A stretch of 64,000 bases of DNA from Paracoccus aminovorans (GTDB lineage: Bacteria > Pseudomonadota > Alphaproteobacteria > Rhodobacterales > Rhodobacteraceae). Each line of letters starts with the position of its first letter. The stretch's first letter is position 1. Shown in pieces: positions 27,456-38,428 of this stretch. The translations under genes and the position numbers were made by a program. A model generated the notes under the pieces. That model ran no database searches. It was not told where the DNA came from and saw only the letters and a program-made list of their open reading frames with translations. The stretch spans positions 2,495,001 to 2,559,000 of the forward strand of contig NZ_LN832559.1 of the NCBI RefSeq assembly GCF_900005615.1, written 5' to 3'.

Positions 27456-28847
27456 ATGGCGCAAAGCTTCGACATGGTGGTGATCGGTTCCGGCCCGGGC
27501 GGCTATGTCTGCGCCATCCGCGGCGCGCAGCTGGGCCTGAAGGTCGCGGTCATCGAGCGCGAACATCTGGGCGGCATCTGCCTGAACTGGGGCTGCATCC
27601 CGACCAAGGCGCTGTTGCGCTCGGCCGAGGTGTTCCACCTGATGCACCGCGCCAAGGAATTCGGCCTCTCCGCCGACAAGATCGGCTATGACCTCGGCGC
27701 CGTGGTGCAACGCTCGCGCGGCGTGGCGAAACAGCTCGCCGGCGGCGTCGGCCACCTGCTGAAAAAGAACAAGGTCACCGTCATCATGGGCGAGGCTACG
27801 CTGACCGCCCCCGGCAAGCTGACGGTCAAGACCGACAAGGGCAGCGAAGAGGTCACCGGCAAGGCCATCGTGCTGGCCACCGGCGCCCGCGCCCGCAACC
27901 TGCCGGGGCTGGAAGCCGACGGCGACCTGGTCTGGAACTACAAGCACGCGCTGCAACCGCCGCGGATGCCGAAAAAGCTGCTGGTGATCGGCTCGGGCGC
28001 CATCGGCATCGAATTCGCCAGCTTCTTCAACACGCTGGGCGCCGACACCACGGTCGTCGAGGTCATGGACCGCGTGCTGCCGGTCGAGGACGCGGAAATC
28101 TCGGCCCTGGCCAAGAAGCAATTCGTCAAGCAGGGCATGAAGATCCTGGAAAAGGCCACGGTCAAGAAACTCGACCGCGCCCCCGGCAAGGTCACCGCCC
28201 ATATCGAGCGGGACGGCAAGACCGAGACCCAGGAATTCGACACGGTGATCTCGGCCGTCGGCATCGTCGGCAACGTGGAAAACCTCGGCCTTGAAAAGCT
28301 GGGCGCCAAGATCGACCGCACCCATGTCGTGACCGACGAATATTGCCGCACCGGCGTCGAGGGGCTCTATGCCATCGGCGACGTGGCCGGCGCGCCCTGG
28401 CTCGCCCACAAGGCCAGCCACGAAGGCGTCATGGTCGCCGAACTGATCGCCGGCCAGCACCCGCACCCGATCAAGCCGAACTCGATCCCCGGCTGCACCT
28501 ATTGCAACCCGCAGGTCGCTTCGGTCGGCCTGACCGAAGAAAAGGCGAAAGCCGCCGGCTACGAGATCAAGGTCGGCCGCTTCCCCTTCATCGGCAACGG
28601 CAAGGCCATCGCGCTCGGCGAACCCGAGGGCCTGATCAAGACCGTCTTCGACGCCAAGACCGGCGAACTCCTGGGCGCCCATATGGTCGGTGCCGAGGTC
28701 ACCGAACTGATCCAGGGCTATGTCGTCGGCCGCACGCTGGAAACCACCGAGGCCGAGCTGATGGAGACCGTCTTCCCGCACCCGACGCTGTCGGAGATGA
28801 TGCACGAGGCCACGCTCTCGGCCTACGGCCGCGCCATCCACTTCTGA
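27456..28847 (+). CDS. lpd: Dihydrolipoyl dehydrogenase
   Basis: 463 residues. FAD-binding motif VVIGSGPGGYVCAIRGAQLG, redox-active disulfide GGICLNWGCIPTKALL (CxxxxC), NAD-binding VIGSGAIGIEFASF, and the C-terminal dimer-interface region with catalytic HPTLSE. It is the E3 component of 2-oxoacid dehydrogenases or the glycine cleavage system. GGGGGAG lies before the ATG. A classical terminator follows. Confidence 0.97.
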   Translation: MAQSFDMVVIGSGPGGYVCAIRGAQLGLKVAVIEREHLGGICLNWGCIPTKALLRSAEVFHLMHRAKEFGLSADKIGYDLGAVVQRSRGVAKQLAGGVGHLLKKNKVTVIMGEATLTAPGKLTVKTDKGSEEVTGKAIVLATGARARNLPGLEADGDLVWNYKHALQPPRMPKKLLVIGSGAIGIEFASFFNTLGADTTVVEVMDRVLPVEDAEISALAKKQFVKQGMKILEKATVKKLDRAPGKVTAHIERDGKTETQEFDTVISAVGIVGNVENLGLEKLGAKIDRTHVVTDEYCRTGVEGLYAIGDVAGAPWLAHKASHEGVMVAELIAGQHPHPIKPNSIPGCTYCNPQVASVGLTEEKAKAAGYEIKVGRFPFIGNGKAIALGEPEGLIKTVFDAKTGELLGAHMVGAEVTELIQGYVVGRTLETTEAELMETVFPHPTLSEMMHEATLSAYGRAIHF

Positions 28848-28869
28848 AACCCGCCGATCCGGAAACACG

Positions 28870-28898
28870 AAGGGAGCCTCAGGGCTCCCTTTTCTTTT
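28870..28898 (+). terminator. Rho-independent terminator after lpd
   Basis: AAGGGAGCC-TCAG-GGCTCCCTT followed by TTCTTTT: a 9-base stem, tetraloop and T-tract 22 bases after the stop. Confidence 0.9.
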
Positions 28899-28903
28899 GT
28901 GCG

Positions 28904-28941
28904 GAAATATCTTCGGGGGTCCGGGGGCAGACAGCCCCCGG
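28904..28941 (+). repeat. Dispersed repeat, hairpin form, after lpd
   Basis: AAATATCTTCGGGGGTCC leads into CCGGGGGC-AGACA-GCCCCCGG. The same arrangement, AAATACCCTCGGGGGG then a CCGGGGG hairpin, is found on the minus strand between mraY and murD, so both belong to one intergenic element family. Confidence 0.5.
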
Positions 28942-28950
28942 CACCAAGGC

Positions 28951-30120
28951 TCACGCCCGCAGCGGCATCCGCGCCTCGATCATGCCGGCATACCAGCTCG
29001 ACCCGGCCGGAATCGCATTGTCGTCGAAATTATAGGCCGGGTGATGCACCATGGCGGTGTCGCCGTTGCCGACGAAGATATAGGCGCCGGGACGCTCGTT
29101 CAGCATATAGCTGAAATCCTCGCCGGCCATCAGCGGCTGAACCTCCATGTTCACGTCGCCCGCGACCGCGCGCGCCACCTCCGCCGCGAAACCCGTGGCC
29201 TCCGAATGGTTCACCGTCACCGGATAGCCGCGTTCATATGCCACCTCGGCACTGGCGCCAAAGGCGGCGGCGGTATGGGTGGCGATGCGGGCGATGCCCT
29301 CCTCCAGCCGGTCGCGGACCTGGGGGTCTAGGCTGCGGGCGGTGCCCTTCATCCGCACCACCTGCGGGATGACGTTATGGGCGGTCGAATCGGTCTCGAC
29401 CACGCAGACCGAGACCACGGCGCTTTGCAGCGGATCGGTGTTGCGGGACACGATCGACTGCAGCGCCACGATGATCTGCGCCGCGACCAGGGTGGTGTCG
29501 ATGCAGTCGTGGGGCTTGGCCGCATGGCCGCCCTTGCCGGTCACCACGATGTCGAACTGGTCTGTCGCGGCCATCATGGCGCCGTCGCGGATGGCGAAGC
29601 TGCCGACCGGATAGCCGGGCATGTTGTGCATGCCATAGAATTCCTGGATGCCCCAGCGCTCGACCAGCCCGTCGCGGATCATGGCCAGCCCGCCGCCGCC
29701 GCCCTCTTCGGCCGGCTGGAAGATCACCACCGCGGTGCCGTCGAAATTGCGGGTCTCGGCCAGGTATTTCGCCGCGCCCAGCAGCATGGCCGTATGGCCG
29801 TCATGGCCGCAGGCATGCATGACCCCCGGCACCTGCGAGGCATAGTCCACCCCGGTCTGCTCGCGGATCGGCAGCGCATCCATGTCGGCGCGCAGCCCCA
29901 CCACCCGGCCGCTGCTGTCGCTGCGGCCCTTGATGACGCCGACGACGCCGGTGCGGCCCACGCCCTCGGTGACCTCGTCCAGGCCGAATTCGCGCAGAAG
30001 CTGGGCGACGCGGCCGGCGGTGCGATGCACCTGATAGTCGAGCTCGGGGTTCCGGTGGAAGTCGCGGCGCCAGGCGGTGATCTCGGGCAGCAGCTCTGCG
30101 AAACGGTTCTTGACGGGCAT
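28951..30120 (-). CDS. M20 family amidohydrolase (hippurate hydrolase/aminoacylase type)
   Basis: 389 residues. The metal-binding motifs are LRADMDALPIREQTG, HACGHDGHTAMLLG, and QPAEEGGGGG. The lid-domain residues TGKGGHAAKPH and the C-terminal MAGEDFSYML complete the family pattern. Such enzymes remove acyl groups from N-acyl amino acids; the exact substrate is not readable. The start at MPVKNRFAELLPE follows a purine-rich stretch. Confidence 0.92.
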   Translation of the reverse strand: MPVKNRFAELLPEITAWRRDFHRNPELDYQVHRTAGRVAQLLREFGLDEVTEGVGRTGVVGVIKGRSDSSGRVVGLRADMDALPIREQTGVDYASQVPGVMHACGHDGHTAMLLGAAKYLAETRNFDGTAVVIFQPAEEGGGGGLAMIRDGLVERWGIQEFYGMHNMPGYPVGSFAIRDGAMMAATDQFDIVVTGKGGHAAKPHDCIDTTLVAAQIIVALQSIVSRNTDPLQSAVVSVCVVETDSTAHNVIPQVVRMKGTARSLDPQVRDRLEEGIARIATHTAAAFGASAEVAYERGYPVTVNHSEATGFAAEVARAVAGDVNMEVQPLMAGEDFSYMLNERPGAYIFVGNGDTAMVHHPAYNFDDNAIPAGSSWYAGMIEARMPLRA

Positions 30121-30201
30121 GTGACAATCTCCTTCGGCGCGAAGGTTACGCCTTTCGTCCCGCGCCGCAAGGCTGTGCGACGGCCCCGGCACCGAAACGC
30201 A

Positions 30202-30227
30202 AAAGCCCCGGCCGACGCCGGGGCTTT
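30202..30227 (-). terminator. Terminator downstream of the TonB-dependent receptor
   Basis: Perfect 11-base stem AAAGCCCCGGC/GCCGGGGCTTT with a 4-base loop, read leftward into TTTT. A second, weaker hairpin (30270-30290, GGGCCCG/CGGGCCC) lies nearer the receptor stop. Confidence 0.75.
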
Positions 30228-30301
30228 CGCCGCGCTTCCCGGAAGCGGAACCCCCGCAGCCAAAGACATGGGCCCGAGACTCCCGGGCCCACGCCGACGC
30301 T

Positions 30302-32494
30302 TCAGAACTTCGCCCGCAGCGTCAGCTCGGCCGAACGCCCGTCGCCATAGACCACGGTGTCATAGAAACCGGTGGTGGCGTAATACTTCTTGTCGAAGAT
30401 ATTGTTCACGCTGAGCGACAGCGCGGTCTTGTCGTTCAGGTCATATTTGGCGTTCAGATCGAAGACCGCATAGCTGCCCTGGTGCACGTTCGGCTGTTCC
30501 AGCTCGGAGGTGAAGTCCATGCTGTCGGTGCCGCTTTGCCAGCGCATCGCCCCGCCCAGGGTCAGCTTGTCCTGCAACGCCGCCAGCCGGTAGTCGGTCG
30601 CCAGCTTCAGCGTGTGCTGGGGCTGGTCGGCATACAGCTTGTTCCCGTCCTGATCCTTGGAGGTGCGATAGGTATAGCCGGCCGAGACGTTCCAGCGGTC
30701 GTTGATCGCCCCCGCCGCCTCGACCTCGAAGCCGCGCGTCTTGGTGCCGTCGATGCTGCGATAGACCGACCGATCCTCTTCCAGATCGTAATACAGGTAT
30801 TCGGCAACATCCTTCTGATCGGTCTGGAAGATCGCGGCCGAGACATACAGCCGGCCGTCCAGCGGATCGCCCTTGACCCCCAGCTCGTAGTTCCAGCCAT
30901 AGGCCGGATCCAGATAATTGCCGTCGACGTCCTGCGCCAGCTGCGGCTTGAAGATGCTGGTGATGCTGCCATAGGCGGTCCAGACCGGAGTCAGGTCATA
31001 GGTCGCCCCGACATAGGGGGTGATCTCGGCATCGTAGCTGTAGTCCAGCGTCGTCACGCCGTCGGTGGCGTCGCTGCCGCTCCACCAGCTGGCGCGCGCG
31101 CCGCCGATCAGCGCCAGCGCGTCGGTCGCGTGGAACTGCAGGGTGCCGTAGACGCCGTATTGGCGCGCGGTGGTCTTGCCGACGCTGGTCGGGCCATCCG
31201 ACCACACCGGCTCGGCCGGGCCGCCGTTCCAGTCGAAGACATTCTCGATCGGCGTGCCGATGCCGGTCAGCGCACTGTAGGAATCGTTCGTCGCCGAGGC
31301 ATAGGACATCATCGCGCCCAACACGAACTGGTGGTCGCGGCCCATCGCCTGGAAATCGCCGTTGACCATCGCGTTCAGTGTCGAGACGTCGGATCGTCCG
31401 TCGTATTTCGCCGCCGACAGCAACGACAGGCCGCTGCCGTCGCGATCCGGCGCGCCATTGGCCCAGGACAGCTGCATGTCGGAATCGGTGCGGATATGGC
31501 TCAGGACCAGCCGGCCGGTCCAGCCGTTGCGAAACACGTGCTCCAGCGAGGCGAAGGCATCGGTCCGCGCGGTATCGACATAGGTCCAGTCGGTGCCCAT
31601 GGTCGAGCCGTCGGGCCAGTCGATCAGCCCGCCGTCGGCATAGAAGGACGGCAGCCCGGCCCAGGTCACGGCATCGGCGTTGGTCTTTTGATAGCTGATG
31701 CCGGTCGACAGCACGGTGTTTTCGTCGATGTCGACCTCAACGGCGCCGAACAGAACATATTTGTCCTTGGTATAGTTGTCGAGGAAACCGTCCCGCTTGT
31801 CGACCACGCCGACCAGCCGGCCGCGCACCGAGCCCGAGGCGTTCAGCGGCCCGGACACGTCCGCCTCCACCCGCGCGCCCTTGGGATCGGCCAGCGAGAA
31901 GGCGGCCTCGCTCTGGAACACCTCGGTCGGCCGCTTGCGGATGAAGTTGATCGAGGCGCCCGGCTCGCCCGCGCCCGACATCAGGCCGGTGGCGCCGCGC
32001 ACGATCTCGACATGGTCGTACAGCGCCATGTCGGGATTGTTGTCGCCGAACTGATAGACCACGTCGCGCGGCACCGGGGCGCTGTCATATTGATAGGCGT
32101 CGATGGGAAAACCGCGCGAATAATAGTTGATGCGGTCGCTTTCAAAGGCCTGCACGGTGATGCCGGTCGCCGCGTCCATCGTCTCGGCGATGGTGGTGAT
32201 GTTGCGGTCCTTCATCTGCGCGTCGGTGATGACGCTGGTGGATTGCGGGGTTTCCTTCTGGCTCAGCACCAGCCCGGTGGCCGAGCGCATCCATTCGGTG
32301 GTCCAGCTGTCGGTGCCCTCGGTCTGGGTGCCGGGGGCGGCGGTGATCGTCACCTCGTCCAGGGTGACGGCGGTGCCAGAGCCGTCCTGGGCCTGTTGCG
32401 CCATGGCCGGGACGGCCAGCGCCAGGATGCCGGCGGAAAGCGCCGTGGTCAGCCGCGCGCGTGCGGCGAATGAGATCAGGGGGCGGTATGTCAT
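30302..32494 (-). CDS. TonB-dependent siderophore receptor
   Basis: 730 residues. A signal peptide ends at VPAMA before QQAQDG. Next come the plug domain (ETPQSTSVITDAQMKDRN and DHVEIVRGATGLMSGAGEPG, typical of FpvA/FhuE-type ferric-siderophore receptors) and a 22-strand barrel ending in aromatic LTLRAKF. It imports a ferric siderophore into the periplasm using TonB energy. No siderophore-specific inner-membrane transporter, TonB or regulator lies alongside; the adjacent ABC genes look peptide-type. Start chosen at MTYRPLISFAARA for its signal sequence. Confidence 0.93.
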   Translation of the reverse strand: MTYRPLISFAARARLTTALSAGILALAVPAMAQQAQDGSGTAVTLDEVTITAAPGTQTEGTDSWTTEWMRSATGLVLSQKETPQSTSVITDAQMKDRNITTIAETMDAATGITVQAFESDRINYYSRGFPIDAYQYDSAPVPRDVVYQFGDNNPDMALYDHVEIVRGATGLMSGAGEPGASINFIRKRPTEVFQSEAAFSLADPKGARVEADVSGPLNASGSVRGRLVGVVDKRDGFLDNYTKDKYVLFGAVEVDIDENTVLSTGISYQKTNADAVTWAGLPSFYADGGLIDWPDGSTMGTDWTYVDTARTDAFASLEHVFRNGWTGRLVLSHIRTDSDMQLSWANGAPDRDGSGLSLLSAAKYDGRSDVSTLNAMVNGDFQAMGRDHQFVLGAMMSYASATNDSYSALTGIGTPIENVFDWNGGPAEPVWSDGPTSVGKTTARQYGVYGTLQFHATDALALIGGARASWWSGSDATDGVTTLDYSYDAEITPYVGATYDLTPVWTAYGSITSIFKPQLAQDVDGNYLDPAYGWNYELGVKGDPLDGRLYVSAAIFQTDQKDVAEYLYYDLEEDRSVYRSIDGTKTRGFEVEAAGAINDRWNVSAGYTYRTSKDQDGNKLYADQPQHTLKLATDYRLAALQDKLTLGGAMRWQSGTDSMDFTSELEQPNVHQGSYAVFDLNAKYDLNDKTALSLSVNNIFDKKYYATTGFYDTVVYGDGRSAELTLRAKF

Positions 32495-32666
32495 GGGAAA
32501 GCCATCCGATGCGGTTTCGTTTCGGGCTGGCATGGAGCTGGCTTCTGTCCCCGCTATTCCCGCCGCATGGGCGACCGGGCAAGCGGACTCGTCCGCCGGC
32601 GAAGGGTTGCGACGACATGCGACAATTCCGCAACAGGTGCGGTTCAACCATGCGTTGCGGGGACGG

Positions 32667-34424
<1,758 letters not shown>

Positions 34425-34600
34425 CTGTCCCCCTTCCCCGCCGGTGCCTGCCGCGGTCAGGCTAATGCCGCGCCGGGAGGTTGCAACCGAAAAGCCGGCG
34501 AAGAAGCGCCTTGCTTTCCAAGGAAAAGCGGTCTGAAAATCGGCGCAGGAGCGGCCGGCGGCAGCCCGGCCCATGCCTATCACAGCGACAGGAGACGGCG

Positions 34601-36304
34601 ATGCAAGTGAGATGCTGGATGCTGGGGGCCGCCGCGGCGGCGCTGGCCGCCCCTGCCGCGATGGCGGGGCGGGGCAGCGACGGGCAGGTGAACGTCATCA
34701 TGTGGCAGGCGCCCTCGACGATGAACCCCTATCTGTCGCCCGGCACCAAGGACATCATCGCCAGCAGCATCGCGCTAGAGCCGCTGGCGAGCTTCACCCC
34801 CCAGGGCGGGCTGGCGCCGCGGCTGGCCGCCGAAATCCCCAGCCGCGAGAACGGCGGCATCGCCCCGGACCTGCGCAGCGTGACCTGGAAGCTGAAGCCG
34901 GGGATCCGGTGGGCCGACGGCTCGCCGCTGACCGCCGAGGACGTGGCCTTCACCGCCGCCTATTGCATGGACCCCTCGGGCGGCTGCGCGCAGCTGGCAA
35001 AGTTCGAGGGCGTCGAAAGCGTCGAGGCGCTGGACGCATTGACGGTCCGGATCCGCTTCGCGACGCCGCGATCCGATCCGTTCTCGGCCTTCGTCGGCGC
35101 GCAGACGCCGGTGCTGCAAAAGGCGCAGTTCCGCGACTGCATCGGCGAAAAGGCCCCGACCTGCACCCAGCAGAACTTCAACCCCGTCGGCACCGGCCCG
35201 TTCAAGGTGGTCGCGTTCCGCACCAACGACAGCATCACCTTCGAGGCGAACCCCGAATACCGCGCGTCCGACCAGCCCGCTTTCGCCAAGCTGCTGATCA
35301 AGGGCGGCGGCGACGCGGCGGCGGCGGCGCGGGCGGTGCTGGAAACAGGCGAGTTCGACTATGCCTGGAACACCCAGCTGGCGCCGGACGTGATGGCGGG
35401 CATGGAGGCGGCCGGCAAGGGTCAGAACGTCGTCGCCTTCGGCAGCCTGGTCGAGCGCATCCACGTCAACCTGACCGATCCCTCGCCGGACCTGCCCGAG
35501 GGCGAGCGCTCGACCGCCAAGCATCCGCATCCGATCCTGCAGGACGCCAATGTGCGCAAGGCGCTGTCCATGGCCATCGACCGGCAGTTGCTGACCGAGC
35601 TGGGCTATGGCCCGGCCGGCCAGCCCAGCTGCAATCTGGTGCCGGCGCCGGACGCGTGGGCCTCGGACAACACCGACTGCATGGCGCAGGATGTCGAGGG
35701 GGCGAAAAGGCTGCTGGACGAGGCCGGCTGGCTGCCGGGTCCCGACGGCATCCGCGAAAAGGACGGCAGGCGGCTGAAGCTGCTGTTCCAGTCCTCGGTC
35801 AACGCCGTGCGCCAGGATTTCCAGGCGCTGATCAAGCAATGGTGGTCCGATATCGGGGTCGAGACCGAGCTGAAGGTGGTGGAACCCTCGGTCTTTTTCG
35901 GCGGCGACGCCGGTTCTCCCGACACGTTCCAGAAATTCCATGCCGACGTCGAGATGTATGCGAACAACTTCGAGGGCAACAACCCCGAGCCCTATCTGGC
36001 GCGCCAGACCTGCGACAAGATCCCCGGCCCGGAAAACCAGTGGCAGGGCGAGAACACCAGCCGCTATTGCGACCCCGAATTCGACCGGCTGATCGGCGAG
36101 ATGACGCAGATCGTCGATCCGGCCGCGCGCGGCGCCATGGGCAAGCGCCTGAACGAGATGCTGACCCGCGACAGCAATGCCATCATTCCCCTGGTCTATC
36201 GCGGCACCACCTCGGCGGTCTCGAACCGGCTGGGCGGGGTCCAGATGAACGCCTGGGACAGCGAGCTGTGGAACGTCGCCGACTGGCATCGCATCGAACC
36301 ATGA
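34601..36304 (+). CDS. Peptide ABC transporter substrate-binding protein
   Basis: 567 residues. A signal peptide of about 22 residues ends at APAAMA. The SBP family 5 (DppA/OppA-like) signature is spread through the protein: WKLKPGIRWADGSPLTAEDV, PVGTGPFKV, and LQDANVRKALSMAIDRQLL. It is periplasmic and delivers a peptide or similar solute. ACAGGAGAC precedes the ATG at 34601. Four cysteine-containing loops suggest disulfides. A GC-rich stem-loop lies just after the stop. Confidence 0.92.
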   Translation: MQVRCWMLGAAAAALAAPAAMAGRGSDGQVNVIMWQAPSTMNPYLSPGTKDIIASSIALEPLASFTPQGGLAPRLAAEIPSRENGGIAPDLRSVTWKLKPGIRWADGSPLTAEDVAFTAAYCMDPSGGCAQLAKFEGVESVEALDALTVRIRFATPRSDPFSAFVGAQTPVLQKAQFRDCIGEKAPTCTQQNFNPVGTGPFKVVAFRTNDSITFEANPEYRASDQPAFAKLLIKGGGDAAAAARAVLETGEFDYAWNTQLAPDVMAGMEAAGKGQNVVAFGSLVERIHVNLTDPSPDLPEGERSTAKHPHPILQDANVRKALSMAIDRQLLTELGYGPAGQPSCNLVPAPDAWASDNTDCMAQDVEGAKRLLDEAGWLPGPDGIREKDGRRLKLLFQSSVNAVRQDFQALIKQWWSDIGVETELKVVEPSVFFGGDAGSPDTFQKFHADVEMYANNFEGNNPEPYLARQTCDKIPGPENQWQGENTSRYCDPEFDRLIGEMTQIVDPAARGAMGKRLNEMLTRDSNAIIPLVYRGTTSAVSNRLGGVQMNAWDSELWNVADWHRIEP

Positions 36305-36472
36305 CCCGCGCCCGCCGCGGCGGCGGGCCGCGCATCCCTTGGCCCTGCCGCAAGGGCGCGATGCCGCCCTGCCCCGCCCTCGCCGGGCGCGGCGGCTGGC
36401 CGTGGGCCCTGGTTCGGGCCGGGCATCCACCCGCCGGCTGGGGTTGCGCCGGATGAGTCGCGGGGCGCCGCC
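36305..36472 (+). other. GC-rich spacer with stem-loops in the peptide ABC operon
   Basis: 168 bases separate the binding-protein stop from the first permease. GCCCGCCG-CGG-CGGCGGGC (36310-36328) and GCCCT/AGGGC (36342-36357) can fold. An in-frame 51-codon stretch starts at the ATGA of the preceding stop but is low in information, and I do not call it a gene. Such spacers often stabilise the upstream binding-protein mRNA. Confidence 0.4.
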
Positions 36473-37480
36473 ATGCTGAACTTTGCCCTGCGCCGGCTGC
36501 TGCTGGCGGTGCCGACGTTGCTCTTCATCTCGCTGGTGGTGTTCCTGCTGCTTGAGGCGGCGCCCGGCGATCCGCTGGGCGACGTGCCGCTGACCGTGCC
36601 GCCCGAGGTCAAGGAACGGATGCGCGAGGCGCTGGGGCTGGGCCAGGCCTGGTATCTGCGCTACCTGCTGTGGCTGAAGCAGTTCTTCTGGGTCGAGCCG
36701 CTCTACTGGTTCGACCGGCTCTGGGGCACCGATTTCAGCCGCGGCATGCAGCGCATCATCAGCTTCCAAAGCCGCAGCCCGGTCTTCGACGTGATCGCCG
36801 AGCGGCTGCCGCAGACGCTGACGGTGGTCGGCCTGTCCTATGTGCTGGGGGTGCTGATCGCGGTGCCGATCGGCATCGTCTCGGCCTATCGGCAATACAG
36901 CTGGTTCGACCAGATCGGCACTTTCGTCGCCATGGTCGGATTTTCGCTGCCGACCTTCTTTACCGGCGTGGTGATGATCCTGGTCTTCGGCATCCGGCTG
37001 CAATGGTTTCCCTCGGTCTACGACACCACGCTGCGGGTGACGGACTGGGGCAGCTTCGTGCAGCAGCTGCGGCAGATGGCGATGCCGGTCGCGGTGCTGG
37101 CGCTTTACAACGCGGCGCAGATCAGCCGCTTCATGCGGGCCTCGATGCTGGACAACCTGCGGCAGGACTATGTGCGCACCGCCCGGGCCAAGGGCCTGCC
37201 CGAGCGGGTGGTGGTGCTGAAGCACGTGCTGCGCAACAGCCTGATCCCGGTGGTGACGGTGATCGCGCTGGGGCTGCCGGCGGTCTTCGGCGGCGCCATC
37301 ATCACCGAGCAGGTGTTCAAGGTGAACGGGCTGGGCCAGCTGCTGATCCTGGCGATCCATGCCAACGACCTGCCGATGGTGATGGCGCTGACCATGATCT
37401 TCGCGGTGCTGATCGTGGGCTTCACCCTGGTCGCCGATCTGCTCTACGGCCTGCTGGACCCGAGGATCCGCTATGACTGA
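36473..37480 (+). CDS. Peptide ABC transporter permease (DppB-like)
   Basis: 335 residues, about six membrane helices. The N-terminal MLNFALRRLLLAVPTLLFIS and the EAA loop DYVRTARAKGLPERVVVLKH, which contacts the ATPase, are standard for DppB/OppB proteins. VFKVNGLGQLL precedes the last helices. Its last eight bases overlap the start of the next permease, so the two are coupled. Confidence 0.95.
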   Translation: MLNFALRRLLLAVPTLLFISLVVFLLLEAAPGDPLGDVPLTVPPEVKERMREALGLGQAWYLRYLLWLKQFFWVEPLYWFDRLWGTDFSRGMQRIISFQSRSPVFDVIAERLPQTLTVVGLSYVLGVLIAVPIGIVSAYRQYSWFDQIGTFVAMVGFSLPTFFTGVVMILVFGIRLQWFPSVYDTTLRVTDWGSFVQQLRQMAMPVAVLALYNAAQISRFMRASMLDNLRQDYVRTARAKGLPERVVVLKHVLRNSLIPVVTVIALGLPAVFGGAIITEQVFKVNGLGQLLILAIHANDLPMVMALTMIFAVLIVGFTLVADLLYGLLDPRIRYD

Positions 37481-38387
37481 GCCGCCGCCCGCGCCGGCAG
37501 AGACCGCGCCGGCCCGCAGCCGCGGCTGCGGCATCTGGCGGCAGTTCCGCCGGCATCGCGGCGCCATGCTGGGGCTGCTGGTCCTTGCCGCGATCCTGCT
37601 GTTCGCGGGGTTGGGGCCGCTGGTCTGGCGGCTCGATCCGGGGTTCGTCGACATCCGCGCCCGCAACCAGGGCTTCGGCGCCGCGCATCCGCTGGGCACC
37701 GACCAACTGGGCCGCGACCTGCTGGCGCGGCTGATGGCCGGGGGGCGGGTGACGCTGGCGGTGGGGCTGGCGGCGATGGCGGTGGCGCTGGGATTCGGCA
37801 GCCTGGTCGGCATCGCCGCGGGCTGGTCGCGGCGGCTGGACGCGCCGCTGATGCGGCTGACCGAACTGTTCCTGGCCCTGCCGCTGCTGCCGCTGCTGCT
37901 GCTGATGGTGATGCTGTTCCGCGAGCCGCTGGCCCGCGCCATGGGGCCGGCCGGGGGCAGCTTCCTGCTGATCGTCGCCGCCATCGGCGCCACCTCGTGG
38001 ATGCAGACCGCGCGCATCCTGCGCGGCGAGGTGCTGGCGCTGAAAGAGCGCGAGTTCATCCTGGCCGCGGTCTCGACCGGCACGCCGACGCGGCGGATGA
38101 TCCTGCGTCATGTCGTCCCCAACGTCGTCTCGCCCATGCTGGTGGCGGCGACGCTGGGCATCGCCGCCGCCATCGTCACCGAAAGCGCGCTCTCCTTTCT
38201 GGGCCTGGGGTTTCCGCCGGATTTTCCGACCTGGGGCCGGCTGCTTTACGACGCGGTGGACCAGATGCAGCTTTATCCCTGGCGGGTGGTGCTGCCGGGG
38301 CTGCTGATCTCGCTGACGGTGCTGTCGGTGAACTATGTCGGCGACGGGCTGCGCGACGCCATGGATCCGCGGCAACGGCACCGCTGA
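37473..38387 (+). CDS. Peptide ABC transporter permease (DppC-like)
   Basis: 304 residues with a proline-rich N-terminus (MTEPPPAPAETAPA), a first helix at about 32-50, then HPLGTDQLGRDLLARLMAGG, a DppC hallmark. The EAA loop is EFILAAVSTGTPTRRMILRH, and FLGLGFPPDFPTWGRLL near the end is conserved. It forms the heterodimeric channel with the preceding gene product. Confidence 0.95.
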   Translation: MTEPPPAPAETAPARSRGCGIWRQFRRHRGAMLGLLVLAAILLFAGLGPLVWRLDPGFVDIRARNQGFGAAHPLGTDQLGRDLLARLMAGGRVTLAVGLAAMAVALGFGSLVGIAAGWSRRLDAPLMRLTELFLALPLLPLLLLMVMLFREPLARAMGPAGGSFLLIVAAIGATSWMQTARILRGEVLALKEREFILAAVSTGTPTRRMILRHVVPNVVSPMLVAATLGIAAAIVTESALSFLGLGFPPDFPTWGRLLYDAVDQMQLYPWRVVLPGLLISLTVLSVNYVGDGLRDAMDPRQRHR

Positions 38388-38402
38388 CGCGCCCTGCCGC
38401 CG

Positions 38403-38422
38403 GGGTATTTGGGCAACGGAAA
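38403..38422 (+). repeat. Dispersed intergenic repeat, copy 3
   Basis: GGGTATTTG-GGC-AACGGAAA, between the convergent DppC-like permease and thiN stops, ending seven bases from the thiN stop. Confidence 0.65.
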
Positions 38423-38428
38423 AAGCGC

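Noticed and set aside
30482-32473. 663-codon frame antisense to the TonB receptor
   Set aside because: Shadow of a complete receptor with signal peptide and C-terminal aromatic.
36301-36456. 51-codon frame starting at the binding-protein stop (ATGA)
   Set aside because: Low-complexity Pro/Gly/Arg product over stem-loop DNA; better explained as an RNA spacer.
34775-38083. 1102-codon open frame antisense to the peptide ABC genes
   Set aside because: It mirrors the binding protein and both permeases; long antisense frames are expected in high-GC coding DNA, and no domain is recognisable.
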